Source: UBA4416 sp040387555
GTDB taxonomy: Bacteria > Bacteroidota > Bacteroidia > B-17B0 > Aurantibacillaceae
DNA: 64,000 nucleotides
Direction of reading: 5' to 3'
Assembly (NCBI GenBank): GCA_040387555.1
Contig: JAZKDO010000003.1
Location: 310,001 to 374,000 of the forward strand
The position numbers were made by a program, and so were the translations under genes. The notes under the pieces are model-generated. The model did not search any database. It was not told where the DNA came from and saw only the letters and a list, made by a program, of their open reading frames with translations. Shown here piece after piece: positions 53,746 through 62,012 of this stretch (its first letter is position 1; each line of letters starts with the position of its first letter).

Positions 53746-54532
53746 TATAACAAAGATAAACTATTTTATGTATTGTAAAAACGTTGATTATCAATGCTTA
53801 TTGCATCATTCTGATGTTAACCAACGTTAAATTAGAAGGTAAATTTAGGGTTTCTATGAGTCCCGTCAATAATTGGGTAGCGTTTGCGTCGATTTGCTTC
53901 CTTTTACATCCAACTGAACCCAAATTGAATCAGGATTATGAGATACTAGGGAGATACTAAGGGGATACTAAGGGGATAGTTCGACTCTAGTTCGACTTTC
54001 TGTAGAAAAATTCCCCATTCAAATTTCCCGCAACAAAAACCCAAATATTGACTTCATGGATACTCCGTATATACTCCATAGATACTCCATAGATACTCCA
54101 TACATACTCCATACATACTTCGACTCTAGTTCGACTTTCTGTAGAAATAATTTCCGCTGATTTTTTTGATGATATTTTGAATAGAAAATATTCGAGAAAA
54201 GAAATTAATATTTTCCCACTCATACATTGCTAATAGTGCGGCTGTTTATGGCGAATTTCGAAGCACTAATGCCTTAGCTGTACCCTGAGCTGCCCCCTGA
54301 GCGGAGTCGAAGGGTAAGTCGAAGGGGGCAGACGAAGGGACTAAGAAAAAAAGTAACATATAAAATCTTTAGCATTTTGAGCTGGCACCCTGAGCTGTCC
54401 CCTTAGCTGGCACCCTGAGCTGTCCCCTTAGCGGAGTCGAAGGGTGAGTCGAAGGGGAAGTCGAAGGGTACAGCCAGGGAATGCACTTAAATCCATCCTT
54501 TACAAAATTAAAACATACCTTACCGTCAATCT
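53746..54532. repeat. Non-coding region with tandem and inverted repeats
   Basis: No credible gene. It holds GGGGATACTAA direct repeats (about 53940-53978), two identical 29-bp copies starting TTCGACTCTAGTTCGACT (53980-54008 and 54119-54147), and between them six 11-bp units ATACTCCATAG (54058-54123). Further right are REP-like hairpins built from CCCTGAGCGGAGTCGAAGGG: CTGCCCCCT/AGGGGGCAG at 54290-54331 and TCCCCTT/AAGGGGA at 54423-54458. Confidence 0.8.
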
Positions 54533-56413
54533 ATGAACTTTTCCACCCTTACTTTTAAAGAACTTCACGCGTTCATCTGGCAAATCAGAATATTTGCCAA
54601 CGAAGATGTTGAGAAATTCAACGAAAAGCTCAAAGAGTTGATTGCGCATAAGTCGGTGGATGATTATTTTAAAAGAGAACTAACAGAGTTTTGTTTTTTT
54701 ACTTTAGATAATGCTTTTTTTGTAAACGCGTTTGCTAATTATGGTATTCATTCAGACAGAGGATTCTTTCCCGAAATCGTTAGAAGGATAAAGCACAAAG
54801 TATTACCGGGAAATACAACCGAAAACGAGCTCAGTCATTTCATTTCATTACTGTTTACCCGGCGCACTGATTATTTGTGGGTTGATAAAATAAATTATTC
54901 CAGCTGGGAAGAAATCATAAAACTTATTAATGCTGAGCAACTGGAGTCGCATTCTAAAAAACTCGCACACCAGCTTCAAAACGCCATCATTATTCTCTGT
55001 CACCGTTTAACAACCATTGGCATTGATCCTTATTTTGTAACTAAGTTCCCTGAAATCGATGATAGTAATTCACCTTTTTTTGAATTGAATCATCAGGCCG
55101 CTTTGTTTGTAAAGAAACATTCTGAGGATGCATCGGTGATGGTTGATAGTGAGGAGTTGGCAAGTATTGTGGATGGTATTGATCGTTCTGAACAGTTGTT
55201 TTTAGAGTTAGAAAACAAAAAAATGTCAAGTGGTACAAGCCTTCACTTAACCTTTCTGTTAAAACGAGCGCAACAACATATTACCCGCATCCGTTTACTG
55301 CTCAATTTATTTATTACTAAAGAGCATTCTAATAAAGTATTAACTATTTCCAATTTAATAACGGAACTGGTAAGAGTACAGCACACTAAAAATAATGTGA
55401 GAAGTTTCATCGAAGAGAACACAAATTTAATGGCCTATAAAATTGTAAGCCATACTTCAGAGAAAGGGGAACATTACATTGGGTTTTCAAAAGGGGAGAA
55501 CAACAAATTATTTGTGTCGGCGATGGGCGGCGGTTTAGTAGTTGTATTTTTGGTTTTCATTAAGCACCTGATTCATCATGCAAACTTCTCTCTGTTTTTT
55601 GAAGGGGTCATGTTTGGATTAAATTATGGTGTTGGTTTTGTAGTGATGTATTTTTTACGACTAACGCTTGCTACCAAGCAACCTGCTATGACAGCTGCAT
55701 TCATTGCCGAAAGTATAGATAATGGTAACAATTCAGGCAAGGAGCCGTGGATCATGTTTAAACAGGTAATCCGGAGTCAGTTTGTTTCTTTGTTTGGTAA
55801 CCTGGTAATAGTGTTGCCAATCTGTTTTTTGTCTGCGTTCTTATCAAAATATTATTTGCATTTTCCTGTCTTTAGTATTGAGGAAGCTAAAAACGCCATG
55901 TATTCAAATCATCCTTTATACAGTGCATCGTTGATCTATGCATTTTTCACAGGAATTTTTCTTTCATTAACAGGACTTGTAATTGGTTACATTGATAATA
56001 AAGTGGTGTATTCAGAAATTAGTGAACGTATCATTAAACACCCAAAACTGGTGAGAAATTATAGCCTCGATAAACGAAAAAAATGGGGCGCGTTCGCTGA
56101 GAAAAATTCAGGGGCTATACTCGGAAATTTGTTCTTAGGATTTAGTCTTGGTATGGCGGGCAATGTTGGTCGTTTCATTGGCCTTCCTTTCGATATAAGG
56201 CACATCACCATTTCTGCAGGTAATTTTGCCATCAGTTTAGGTGGAAATCTGTTTCAAAATAGTAATCTGGTGATTACCGTGTTTACCGGAGTTTTATTAA
56301 TTGGTTTGGTAAACATCGCTTCTAGTTTTTTAATTTCTTTTATTGTCGCTTGTCGCTCTAGAAATTTATCCTGGAAACAATCTTTGAAAGTATTAACGGG
56401 AATGCTTAAGTAA
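54533..56413 (+). CDS. PF10136-type membrane protein (annotated elsewhere as site-specific recombinase)
   Basis: 626 residues. A helical soluble N-terminal half (to about 315) is followed by about seven membrane helices (FVSAMGGGLVVVFLVFIKHL, YGVGFVVMYFLRLTLATKQP, LFGNLVIVLPICFLSAFL, VFTGVLLIGLVNIASSFLI). ATKQPAMTAA and AISLGGNLF agree with the SpecificRecomb/COG4389 family. Despite the family name, it has no tyrosine or serine recombinase active site, so I do not connect it with the cassette array. Its function is unknown. Confidence 0.75.
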   Translation: MNFSTLTFKELHAFIWQIRIFANEDVEKFNEKLKELIAHKSVDDYFKRELTEFCFFTLDNAFFVNAFANYGIHSDRGFFPEIVRRIKHKVLPGNTTENELSHFISLLFTRRTDYLWVDKINYSSWEEIIKLINAEQLESHSKKLAHQLQNAIIILCHRLTTIGIDPYFVTKFPEIDDSNSPFFELNHQAALFVKKHSEDASVMVDSEELASIVDGIDRSEQLFLELENKKMSSGTSLHLTFLLKRAQQHITRIRLLLNLFITKEHSNKVLTISNLITELVRVQHTKNNVRSFIEENTNLMAYKIVSHTSEKGEHYIGFSKGENNKLFVSAMGGGLVVVFLVFIKHLIHHANFSLFFEGVMFGLNYGVGFVVMYFLRLTLATKQPAMTAAFIAESIDNGNNSGKEPWIMFKQVIRSQFVSLFGNLVIVLPICFLSAFLSKYYLHFPVFSIEEAKNAMYSNHPLYSASLIYAFFTGIFLSLTGLVIGYIDNKVVYSEISERIIKHPKLVRNYSLDKRKKWGAFAEKNSGAILGNLFLGFSLGMAGNVGRFIGLPFDIRHITISAGNFAISLGGNLFQNSNLVITVFTGVLLIGLVNIASSFLISFIVACRSRNLSWKQSLKVLTGMLK

Positions 56414-56432
56414 TTCGTAGTTCCGTGGCGCT

Positions 56433-57464
56433 TTAATCTATAAACATAATTTCCTTCTCCAGTTTAGAGACAATTCTTCCCACCTTAGCAAAATACTGTG
56501 AGTTTGAATTCAAAAATTCGTTCATTTCATTTTCATGCAAAGCATCCACGCTAAATAACAAACCACCGGATGTTTGAGGATCACAGTAAAAGATAAAATC
56601 AAGATCCGTCATTCCAGAAATGTGTTTCGATTGGTCGTTATAATTACGGGTGGTATTATCCGGGAACACAAATTGTTTCCCATAGGCTTTAGCAGCTTCC
56701 ATGATGGGCAATTCACTTTTATTTATTTCTGCTGAAAGATGACTATCACTTAACATCTCTAATAAATGACCGGCAAATCCAAAGCCCGTAATGTCTGTTA
56801 CAGCATTTACATAGTTCAACGATCCAAGCTTTTCTCCAATAGAATTAAGTGTGGTGGTGTGTTGCAATAATAACTGATACTGATCATCACTCAACAACCC
56901 TCTTTTTAATGCTGTACTTAAAACGCCTATTCCTAAAGGTTTGGTAATGTATAAAATATCATTTTCTTTAACAGCGTTGTTTGTTTTTACATGTTCTTTT
57001 TTTACAATGCCTGTAACTGCCAGGCCAAATAATGGTTCCTGCGTATCCACACTATGGCCACCGGCTAAAGGAATTCCTGCCTTAGTGCAAATCTCCTGCG
57101 CACCTTTAATTACCTGTTGCGCAATAGCGCTTGGTATCTTATCTACCGGCCAACCCAAAATAGCCACAGCCATTAAGGGTTTTCCTCCCATGGCATAAAC
57201 GTCACTAATCGCATTACAGGCCGAAATTTTTCCAAAGTCATACGCATCATCTACAATAGGTGTAAAAAAATCAGTGGTGCTGATAATGCAGTTGCCGTCT
57301 TCCAGTTCATAAACCGCGGCATCATCTTTTGTTTCATTGCCCACCAGCAGGTTTTTAAAAACGATATCCTGCTTGCAGCCACTTAATATTTCTTCGAGCA
57401 CTGCCGGCGCTATCTTACATCCACATCCGGATGCTTTACTGAATTGCGTGAGTTTTACTGACAT
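56433..57464 (-). CDS. selD: Selenide, water dikinase (selenophosphate synthase)
   Basis: 343 residues. SKASGCGCKIAP has Cys at the catalytic position where some homologues have selenocysteine. DDAAVYEL, STTDFFTPIVDD and AGGHSVDTQEPLFGLA are the ATP/Mg-binding blocks. It makes selenophosphate from selenide and ATP. It starts 2 bp after the mnmH stop, so the pair supplies and uses selenophosphate for tRNA. No selA or selB is seen in the window. Confidence 0.96.
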   Translation of the reverse strand: MSVKLTQFSKASGCGCKIAPAVLEEILSGCKQDIVFKNLLVGNETKDDAAVYELEDGNCIISTTDFFTPIVDDAYDFGKISACNAISDVYAMGGKPLMAVAILGWPVDKIPSAIAQQVIKGAQEICTKAGIPLAGGHSVDTQEPLFGLAVTGIVKKEHVKTNNAVKENDILYITKPLGIGVLSTALKRGLLSDDQYQLLLQHTTTLNSIGEKLGSLNYVNAVTDITGFGFAGHLLEMLSDSHLSAEINKSELPIMEAAKAYGKQFVFPDNTTRNYNDQSKHISGMTDLDFIFYCDPQTSGGLLFSVDALHENEMNEFLNSNSQYFAKVGRIVSKLEKEIMFID

Positions 57465-57466
57465 GT

Positions 57467-58498
57467 TTATTTAATGGTATCTAAAACCTGTTTAACTTTT
57501 AAAGCATTGGCTTGTGCATCAATTGTATCAGAAGGTAAATGAATGATCGGTTGTTTCTTTTTCTGATAGCTGAATTCATAAGCACGGTCATAATACAATA
57601 AAGATAACCTCGCAACATCTGCTAAATTATGAGCATCCAAATACTCCATGCACAGTTTTGTATTCAACGATCCCAGTTGTTGAGCAATCTTTGATACACA
57701 CGCTTTCAAGGCTTCAATATCAACGGTGGTGTAATCCTCTACTAATTTCTGAACTCTTAATTCAAACGGAATCTCTAACTTTATAATGGTAGATTTTTCC
57801 ATTTGCTTCCACAAACCATGTGGCAATTTATTATAACCAATGGATTGTGATTCATCCTCCAGTAGAGTATAGCGCAATTCATCAATCAACGATAACTGAT
57901 AAAAAACTTCATGTTCAAATGTTTGTTGTGGGTTTTGTTTCTGTTCATTGATTGCTCCAAATGCAGAACCTTTATGATGTGCTATTTTTTCTAGATCAAT
58001 AATCTGAACGGATAAATCCGGCAATTTCTTTAAAATATCAGTTTTGCCGCTGCCTGTTTTGCCGCCAAGCAAAATGATCTTTCTTTCTTTTTCAAAATCA
58101 GTCAGCACGTAATTGCGAAAAGCTTTATAACCGCCTTTCATAATTACGGCATTTAGCCCTGATGTATTCATCAGCCATGCAAAACTATTGCTTCGCATTC
58201 CACCTCTGAAACAATACACAAATACCTTTTTATCTTTGGATAATTTTTTTACCCTGTCAACAAACAAGGTCATTTTCGGGGAAACAATCTCTAACCCTCT
58301 GTTCACAGCTTCGTCTTTTCCCTGCTGTTTATATAAGGTTCCAATCTCTGCCCGTTCCGTATCTTCGAACAAGGGAATATTAACTGCATTCGGCAGATGT
58401 CCGTTAAAAAATTCAATGGGCGCTCTTACATCAACGATCAACTCGTTTTTTGCTTCCTTTAAAAAATCATAAACCTCAATTGCATTAACAGTCATCAT
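57467..58498 (-). CDS. mnmH: tRNA 2-selenouridine synthase
   Basis: 343 residues. An N-terminal rhodanese domain has the catalytic Cys in VYCFRGGMRSNSFAWLM; a P-loop, LLGGKTGSGKTDIL, lies at about 150. This is the full MnmH/SelU layout. It replaces sulfur of 2-thiouridine with selenium at the wobble position of Lys, Glu and Gln tRNAs, using selenophosphate from SelD encoded immediately downstream. Start at one of two adjacent ATGs. Confidence 0.96.
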   Translation of the reverse strand: MMTVNAIEVYDFLKEAKNELIVDVRAPIEFFNGHLPNAVNIPLFEDTERAEIGTLYKQQGKDEAVNRGLEIVSPKMTLFVDRVKKLSKDKKVFVYCFRGGMRSNSFAWLMNTSGLNAVIMKGGYKAFRNYVLTDFEKERKIILLGGKTGSGKTDILKKLPDLSVQIIDLEKIAHHKGSAFGAINEQKQNPQQTFEHEVFYQLSLIDELRYTLLEDESQSIGYNKLPHGLWKQMEKSTIIKLEIPFELRVQKLVEDYTTVDIEALKACVSKIAQQLGSLNTKLCMEYLDAHNLADVARLSLLYYDRAYEFSYQKKKQPIIHLPSDTIDAQANALKVKQVLDTIK

Positions 58499-58679
58499 TG
58501 CGAATCTACGTATTTTATTAAACGTTTAACTGATTACACAATAGGTTCTGGCTGATTTTGTAGTTTTTTTGAAAACAGAAGTTATAAATGTCTAATTGTT
58601 TAAATCTTGCAAGATTATTCGATAAATATTCGACAAGCGCACTGGATTTTGTAGTTTTATTTGTATAATATTGTATGAC

Positions 58680-59090
58680 ATGAAATTAACTAAACTTTTC
58701 ACCCTTTTATTTATTCTGTTTGCTATAGGAGTTACAACTCCTTTGATGGCTCAGGTAAAGGGCGGAAGGAAACGAGAACACCGTAATCAAAGAGGCGGTG
58801 GGCATAAATTGTTCGGTAATAAATCCAAAGGGAATGCCAGTGCATTTGCCAAAGGAAATAAAAAAGGATTGATAGCCCGTATATTCAAAGGAGGAAAGAA
58901 AAGTAATGGTCCCTGGGTGTATCGTAAAACTAATCCTGGAATCAAACAAAGAAAAGAGCAACCAAAATTATTTTCACGTAATCGTACTAAAGGAAAACGT
59001 TTTACAGATGGCATCATAGCTCAGCAAAACAAAAGGCGCTCTAATACCCGTGTTCGCGGAAATGCAAGTTTCAGCAAGAAAAAACATTAA
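58680..59090 (+). CDS. Small very basic secreted protein
   Basis: 136 residues from the ATG at 58680 (a TTG three codons earlier is unlikely). Signal peptide MKLTKLFTLLFILFAIGVTT, cleaved after PLMAQ. The mature chain is extremely rich in Lys, Arg, Gly and Asn (KREHRNQRGGGHKLFGNKSK, KGLIARIFKGGKKSNGPWVY). Unknown family, perhaps polyanion-binding. A terminator follows. Confidence 0.66.
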   Translation: MKLTKLFTLLFILFAIGVTTPLMAQVKGGRKREHRNQRGGGHKLFGNKSKGNASAFAKGNKKGLIARIFKGGKKSNGPWVYRKTNPGIKQRKEQPKLFSRNRTKGKRFTDGIIAQQNKRRSNTRVRGNASFSKKKH

Positions 59091-59112
59091 ATAGTTTTTA
59101 AAACTTTTAAAT

Positions 59113-59140
59113 CAATCCCATCTTTTCAGGTGGGATTTTT
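59113..59140 (+). terminator. Rho-independent terminator
   Basis: AATCCCATC and GGTGGGATT pair around TTTTCA and are followed by T-rich sequence, 23 bp after the basic protein gene. Confidence 0.78.
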
Positions 59141-59165
59141 TATTTTTACTCTTTAATCAAATCAT

Positions 59166-60452
59166 ATGAACGTATTAATATTAGGATCAGGTGGCAGGGA
59201 ACATGCTTTCGCGTGGAAGCTTGCTCAAAGCAAACAGTTAGAAAACTTATACATTGCTCCGGGTAATGCGGGTACAGCACAATGCGGCACCAATGTCAAT
59301 ATAGCTGCTACTGATTTTGATGCGATCAAAAACCTGGTTTGGGAAAAAAGTATTGATATGGTGTTGGTGGGCCCTGAAGATCCTTTGGTAAGAGGTGTTC
59401 ACGACTATTTTTTAGCCGACGAGGTATTAAAAGAAATTCCGGTAATAGGGCCAAAGAAAGATGGCGCACAACTGGAAGGAAGTAAAGATTTCAGTAAACA
59501 ATTTATGTTCAGGCACGGAGTGCCAACAGCAAAATACAAAAGTTTCACCAGGGATAACATAAACGAAGGCGCCGCATTCATAGATTCATTAGAGCCGCCT
59601 TATGTGTTAAAAGCGGATGGCCTTGCCGCCGGTAAAGGGGTGTTGATAATAGATGATGCTGCAGAAGCAAAAACTGAATTGCAAAACATGATCCTGAATG
59701 CCAAATTTGGTAACGCAGGAAATACGGTAGTGATTGAAGAGTTTTTAAAAGGAATTGAGTTATCTGTATTTGTTTTAACGGATGGTAAGTCCTACAAGAT
59801 CTTGCCGGCAGCCAAAGATTACAAACGCATTGGAGTAGGGGATACCGGCTTAAATACGGGTGGCATGGGCGCTGTGAGCCCGGTTCCATTTGCCGACGAA
59901 GCATTTATTAAAAAAGTAGAAGAGAAAATTGTAAAGCCTACTATTAATGGTTTATTAAAAGATGGCATCGACTATAGAGGATTTATATTTATAGGCTTAA
60001 TGAATTGTGATGGAGAACCAAGTGTGATTGAATACAATTGCCGCATGGGTGATCCGGAAACGGAAGTAGTCATCCCAAGAATTGAATCTGACTTTTTAGA
60101 TTTACTTCAAGGTGTTGCCACACAAACCTTACATCAAAAACAGTTCAGTGTCACTTTAGATATTGCAACAACAGTAGTATTGGTTTCCGGTGGTTATCCC
60201 GAAGAGTATGAAAAAAACAAAACGGTTACAGGAATTCATAACTCAACTGATAGTCATGTGTTCCATTCCGGTACAGCTTTAAATAATGATGAAGTGGTAA
60301 CAAACGGCGGGCGTGTATTCGCCGTAACGGCCTTTGGTAAAACTATTGAAGAGGCCATTGCTAAAAGTTTTGCAACTGCTGAAGATATTTCTTACGAAGG
60401 AAAATACTTTCGCCACGATATCGGCAAAGACTTAATGAACTGGAAAAAGTAA
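59166..60452 (+). CDS. purD: Phosphoribosylamine-glycine ligase (GAR synthetase)
   Basis: 428 residues. LILGSGGREHAFAWKL at the N-terminus, ATP-grasp blocks KADGLAAGKGVLII and EEFLKGIELSVFVLTDG, and YNCRMGDPETEVV are definitive for PurD. It joins glycine to 5-phosphoribosylamine using ATP in the second step of purine synthesis. It stands between two terminated units, apparently monocistronic. Confidence 0.97.
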   Translation: MNVLILGSGGREHAFAWKLAQSKQLENLYIAPGNAGTAQCGTNVNIAATDFDAIKNLVWEKSIDMVLVGPEDPLVRGVHDYFLADEVLKEIPVIGPKKDGAQLEGSKDFSKQFMFRHGVPTAKYKSFTRDNINEGAAFIDSLEPPYVLKADGLAAGKGVLIIDDAAEAKTELQNMILNAKFGNAGNTVVIEEFLKGIELSVFVLTDGKSYKILPAAKDYKRIGVGDTGLNTGGMGAVSPVPFADEAFIKKVEEKIVKPTINGLLKDGIDYRGFIFIGLMNCDGEPSVIEYNCRMGDPETEVVIPRIESDFLDLLQGVATQTLHQKQFSVTLDIATTVVLVSGGYPEEYEKNKTVTGIHNSTDSHVFHSGTALNNDEVVTNGGRVFAVTAFGKTIEEAIAKSFATAEDISYEGKYFRHDIGKDLMNWKK

Positions 60453-60586
60453 ATCCAAAAAGCTTCTGGCACATTAATATATAGGGGATTTCTGCAACAA
60501 ATACTGTGAATTATGAGCTATTTTAGTTCATGCCAAATCTCACAGAAATTGAGTGCCGTTTTTGGTAGGTATTTTTAAACACACCT

Positions 60587-61432
60587 ATGAACAAAAGAAA
60601 TTCTATTGATGATAAATTTTTGCCTTTTCAAATAAAGTCGGCAGAAGTTTTGGATATCATATTCCGAAAGTACGGATACGACTTCCGTCAATATTCTGAG
60701 GCGCATATCAAAAGACGACTATATAATACCATGATTATTTCAGGGATGAAGGATGTAGATCAACTCGAATCCAGAGTATTAACAGATGAGTTGTTTGCTG
60801 CCCGGATTATATATGATTTGTCAATAACAGTTACCGAAATGTTTAGGGACCCAGGTTTCTATAAGGCCCTTCGCGAAAAAGTGATACCCGTTTTAAAAAC
60901 TTACCCCTTTATTAAAGTATGGCATGCCGGATGCGCCACGGGTCAGGAAGCATATTCAATGGCCATTCTATTGAAAGAAGAAGGACTACTGGATCGTTCC
61001 ACCATTTACGCAACAGACTTTAATCAGCTTGCTTTAAAACATGCCCGTGAAGGAATCTATTCAAGTGATCTCATAAAAGAATATGAAATCAATTACCGTT
61101 TATCGGGAGGTAAAGAAGCGTTCTCCTCATATTATACAGCAGATGAGGATTATGTGATCATGCGGCAGTCACTCAGGAATAATATTGTATGGGCAAATCA
61201 TAACCTGGTAACGGATAGTGTTTTTGCTGAAGTTCATCTGGTACTATGTAGAAACGTGCTGATTTATTTTGATAAGAATTTGCAGAATAAAGTTCAGAAC
61301 CTGTTCTATGATAGTTTGGTGAAAGGTGGTATTCTATGTCTTGGCTCAAAGGAAAGTTTAAAGTTTACAAACTGTTATGATCTGTATAATGAGTTGGATA
61401 ATCGTCAGCGTATTTATAAGAAAAAATATTAG
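60587..61432 (+). CDS. cheR: CheR-type protein-glutamate methyltransferase
   Basis: 281 residues. An N-terminal helical CheR domain (YGYDFRQYSEAHIKRRLYNT) precedes the SAM-binding domain with VWHAGCATGQEAYSMAI and VLCRNVLIYFDK. It would methylate glutamates of a receptor or signalling protein. It lies one base before cheB and forms an operon with the hybrid kinase. No methyl-accepting protein is seen here, so the kinase's own helical domain is a possible target. Confidence 0.93.
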   Translation: MNKRNSIDDKFLPFQIKSAEVLDIIFRKYGYDFRQYSEAHIKRRLYNTMIISGMKDVDQLESRVLTDELFAARIIYDLSITVTEMFRDPGFYKALREKVIPVLKTYPFIKVWHAGCATGQEAYSMAILLKEEGLLDRSTIYATDFNQLALKHAREGIYSSDLIKEYEINYRLSGGKEAFSSYYTADEDYVIMRQSLRNNIVWANHNLVTDSVFAEVHLVLCRNVLIYFDKNLQNKVQNLFYDSLVKGGILCLGSKESLKFTNCYDLYNELDNRQRIYKKKY

Positions 61433-61433
61433 G

Positions 61434-62012
61434 ATGAAATACGAGGCAGTTGTAATAGGTGTTTCCGCTGGCGGAATGAAAGCAATGAAATTGATCTGTT
61501 CATTGTTGCCGAAAACCTTCGTGATGCCGGTGATCATGATTTCGCATATCGGGGCCAGATCTGATAATGAATGGATCGGTCTCTTAAACAGAAAAAGCAA
61601 CCTGATAATGAAGGAGGCAGATGAAAAAGAAATGATAGAGCCAGGTAAAATATATTTTCCAACCCCAAATTATCACTTGGTAATTGAAAAGGACAAATCG
61701 TTTTCCTTGACCATTGATGAAAAGGTAAATTACGCACGCCCTTCAATCGATGTGTTGTTTGAATCGGCTGCTGACGCCTATCAAGAAAAATTAATCGGCA
61801 TTGTTTTAACGGGGTCAAATTCCGATGGAACGCTGGGCTTAAAACGTATTAAAGATCTGGGCGGATTAACCATTGTACAGGATCCTCAGGAAGCTGAATA
61901 CCGCTCCATGCCGGAATCCGCATTATCAGTTAAACCGGAGCATGTATTGCCGCTTAAAAAAATAATAGAATTATTAATTAATATCAATTCCCAAAATACG
62001 GAACGGCCATGA
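61434..62012 (+). CDS. cheB: CheB-type methylesterase, catalytic domain only
   Basis: 192 residues from the ATG at 61434. VIGVSAGGMKAM carries the catalytic Ser, MISHIG the His, and VLTGSNSDGTLGL the Asp. There is no receiver domain, so activity is not controlled by phosphorylation in cis. It starts 2 bp after the cheR stop, and its stop overlaps the kinase start (ATGA). It removes methyl groups added by CheR. Confidence 0.92.
   Translation: MKYEAVVIGVSAGGMKAMKLICSLLPKTFVMPVIMISHIGARSDNEWIGLLNRKSNLIMKEADEKEMIEPGKIYFPTPNYHLVIEKDKSFSLTIDEKVNYARPSIDVLFESAADAYQEKLIGIVLTGSNSDGTLGLKRIKDLGGLTIVQDPQEAEYRSMPESALSVKPEHVLPLKKIIELLININSQNTERP

Noticed and set aside
53987..54223. 78-residue ORF with WSIYGVSMEYIRSIH repeats
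   Set aside because: It is a translation of the 11-bp tandem repeat and flanking direct repeats; no coding signal.
54533..56413. A second recombinase acting on the array, suggested by the family name site-specific recombinase
   Set aside because: The protein is polytopic and has neither tyrosine nor serine recombinase catalytic motifs; the name is historical.
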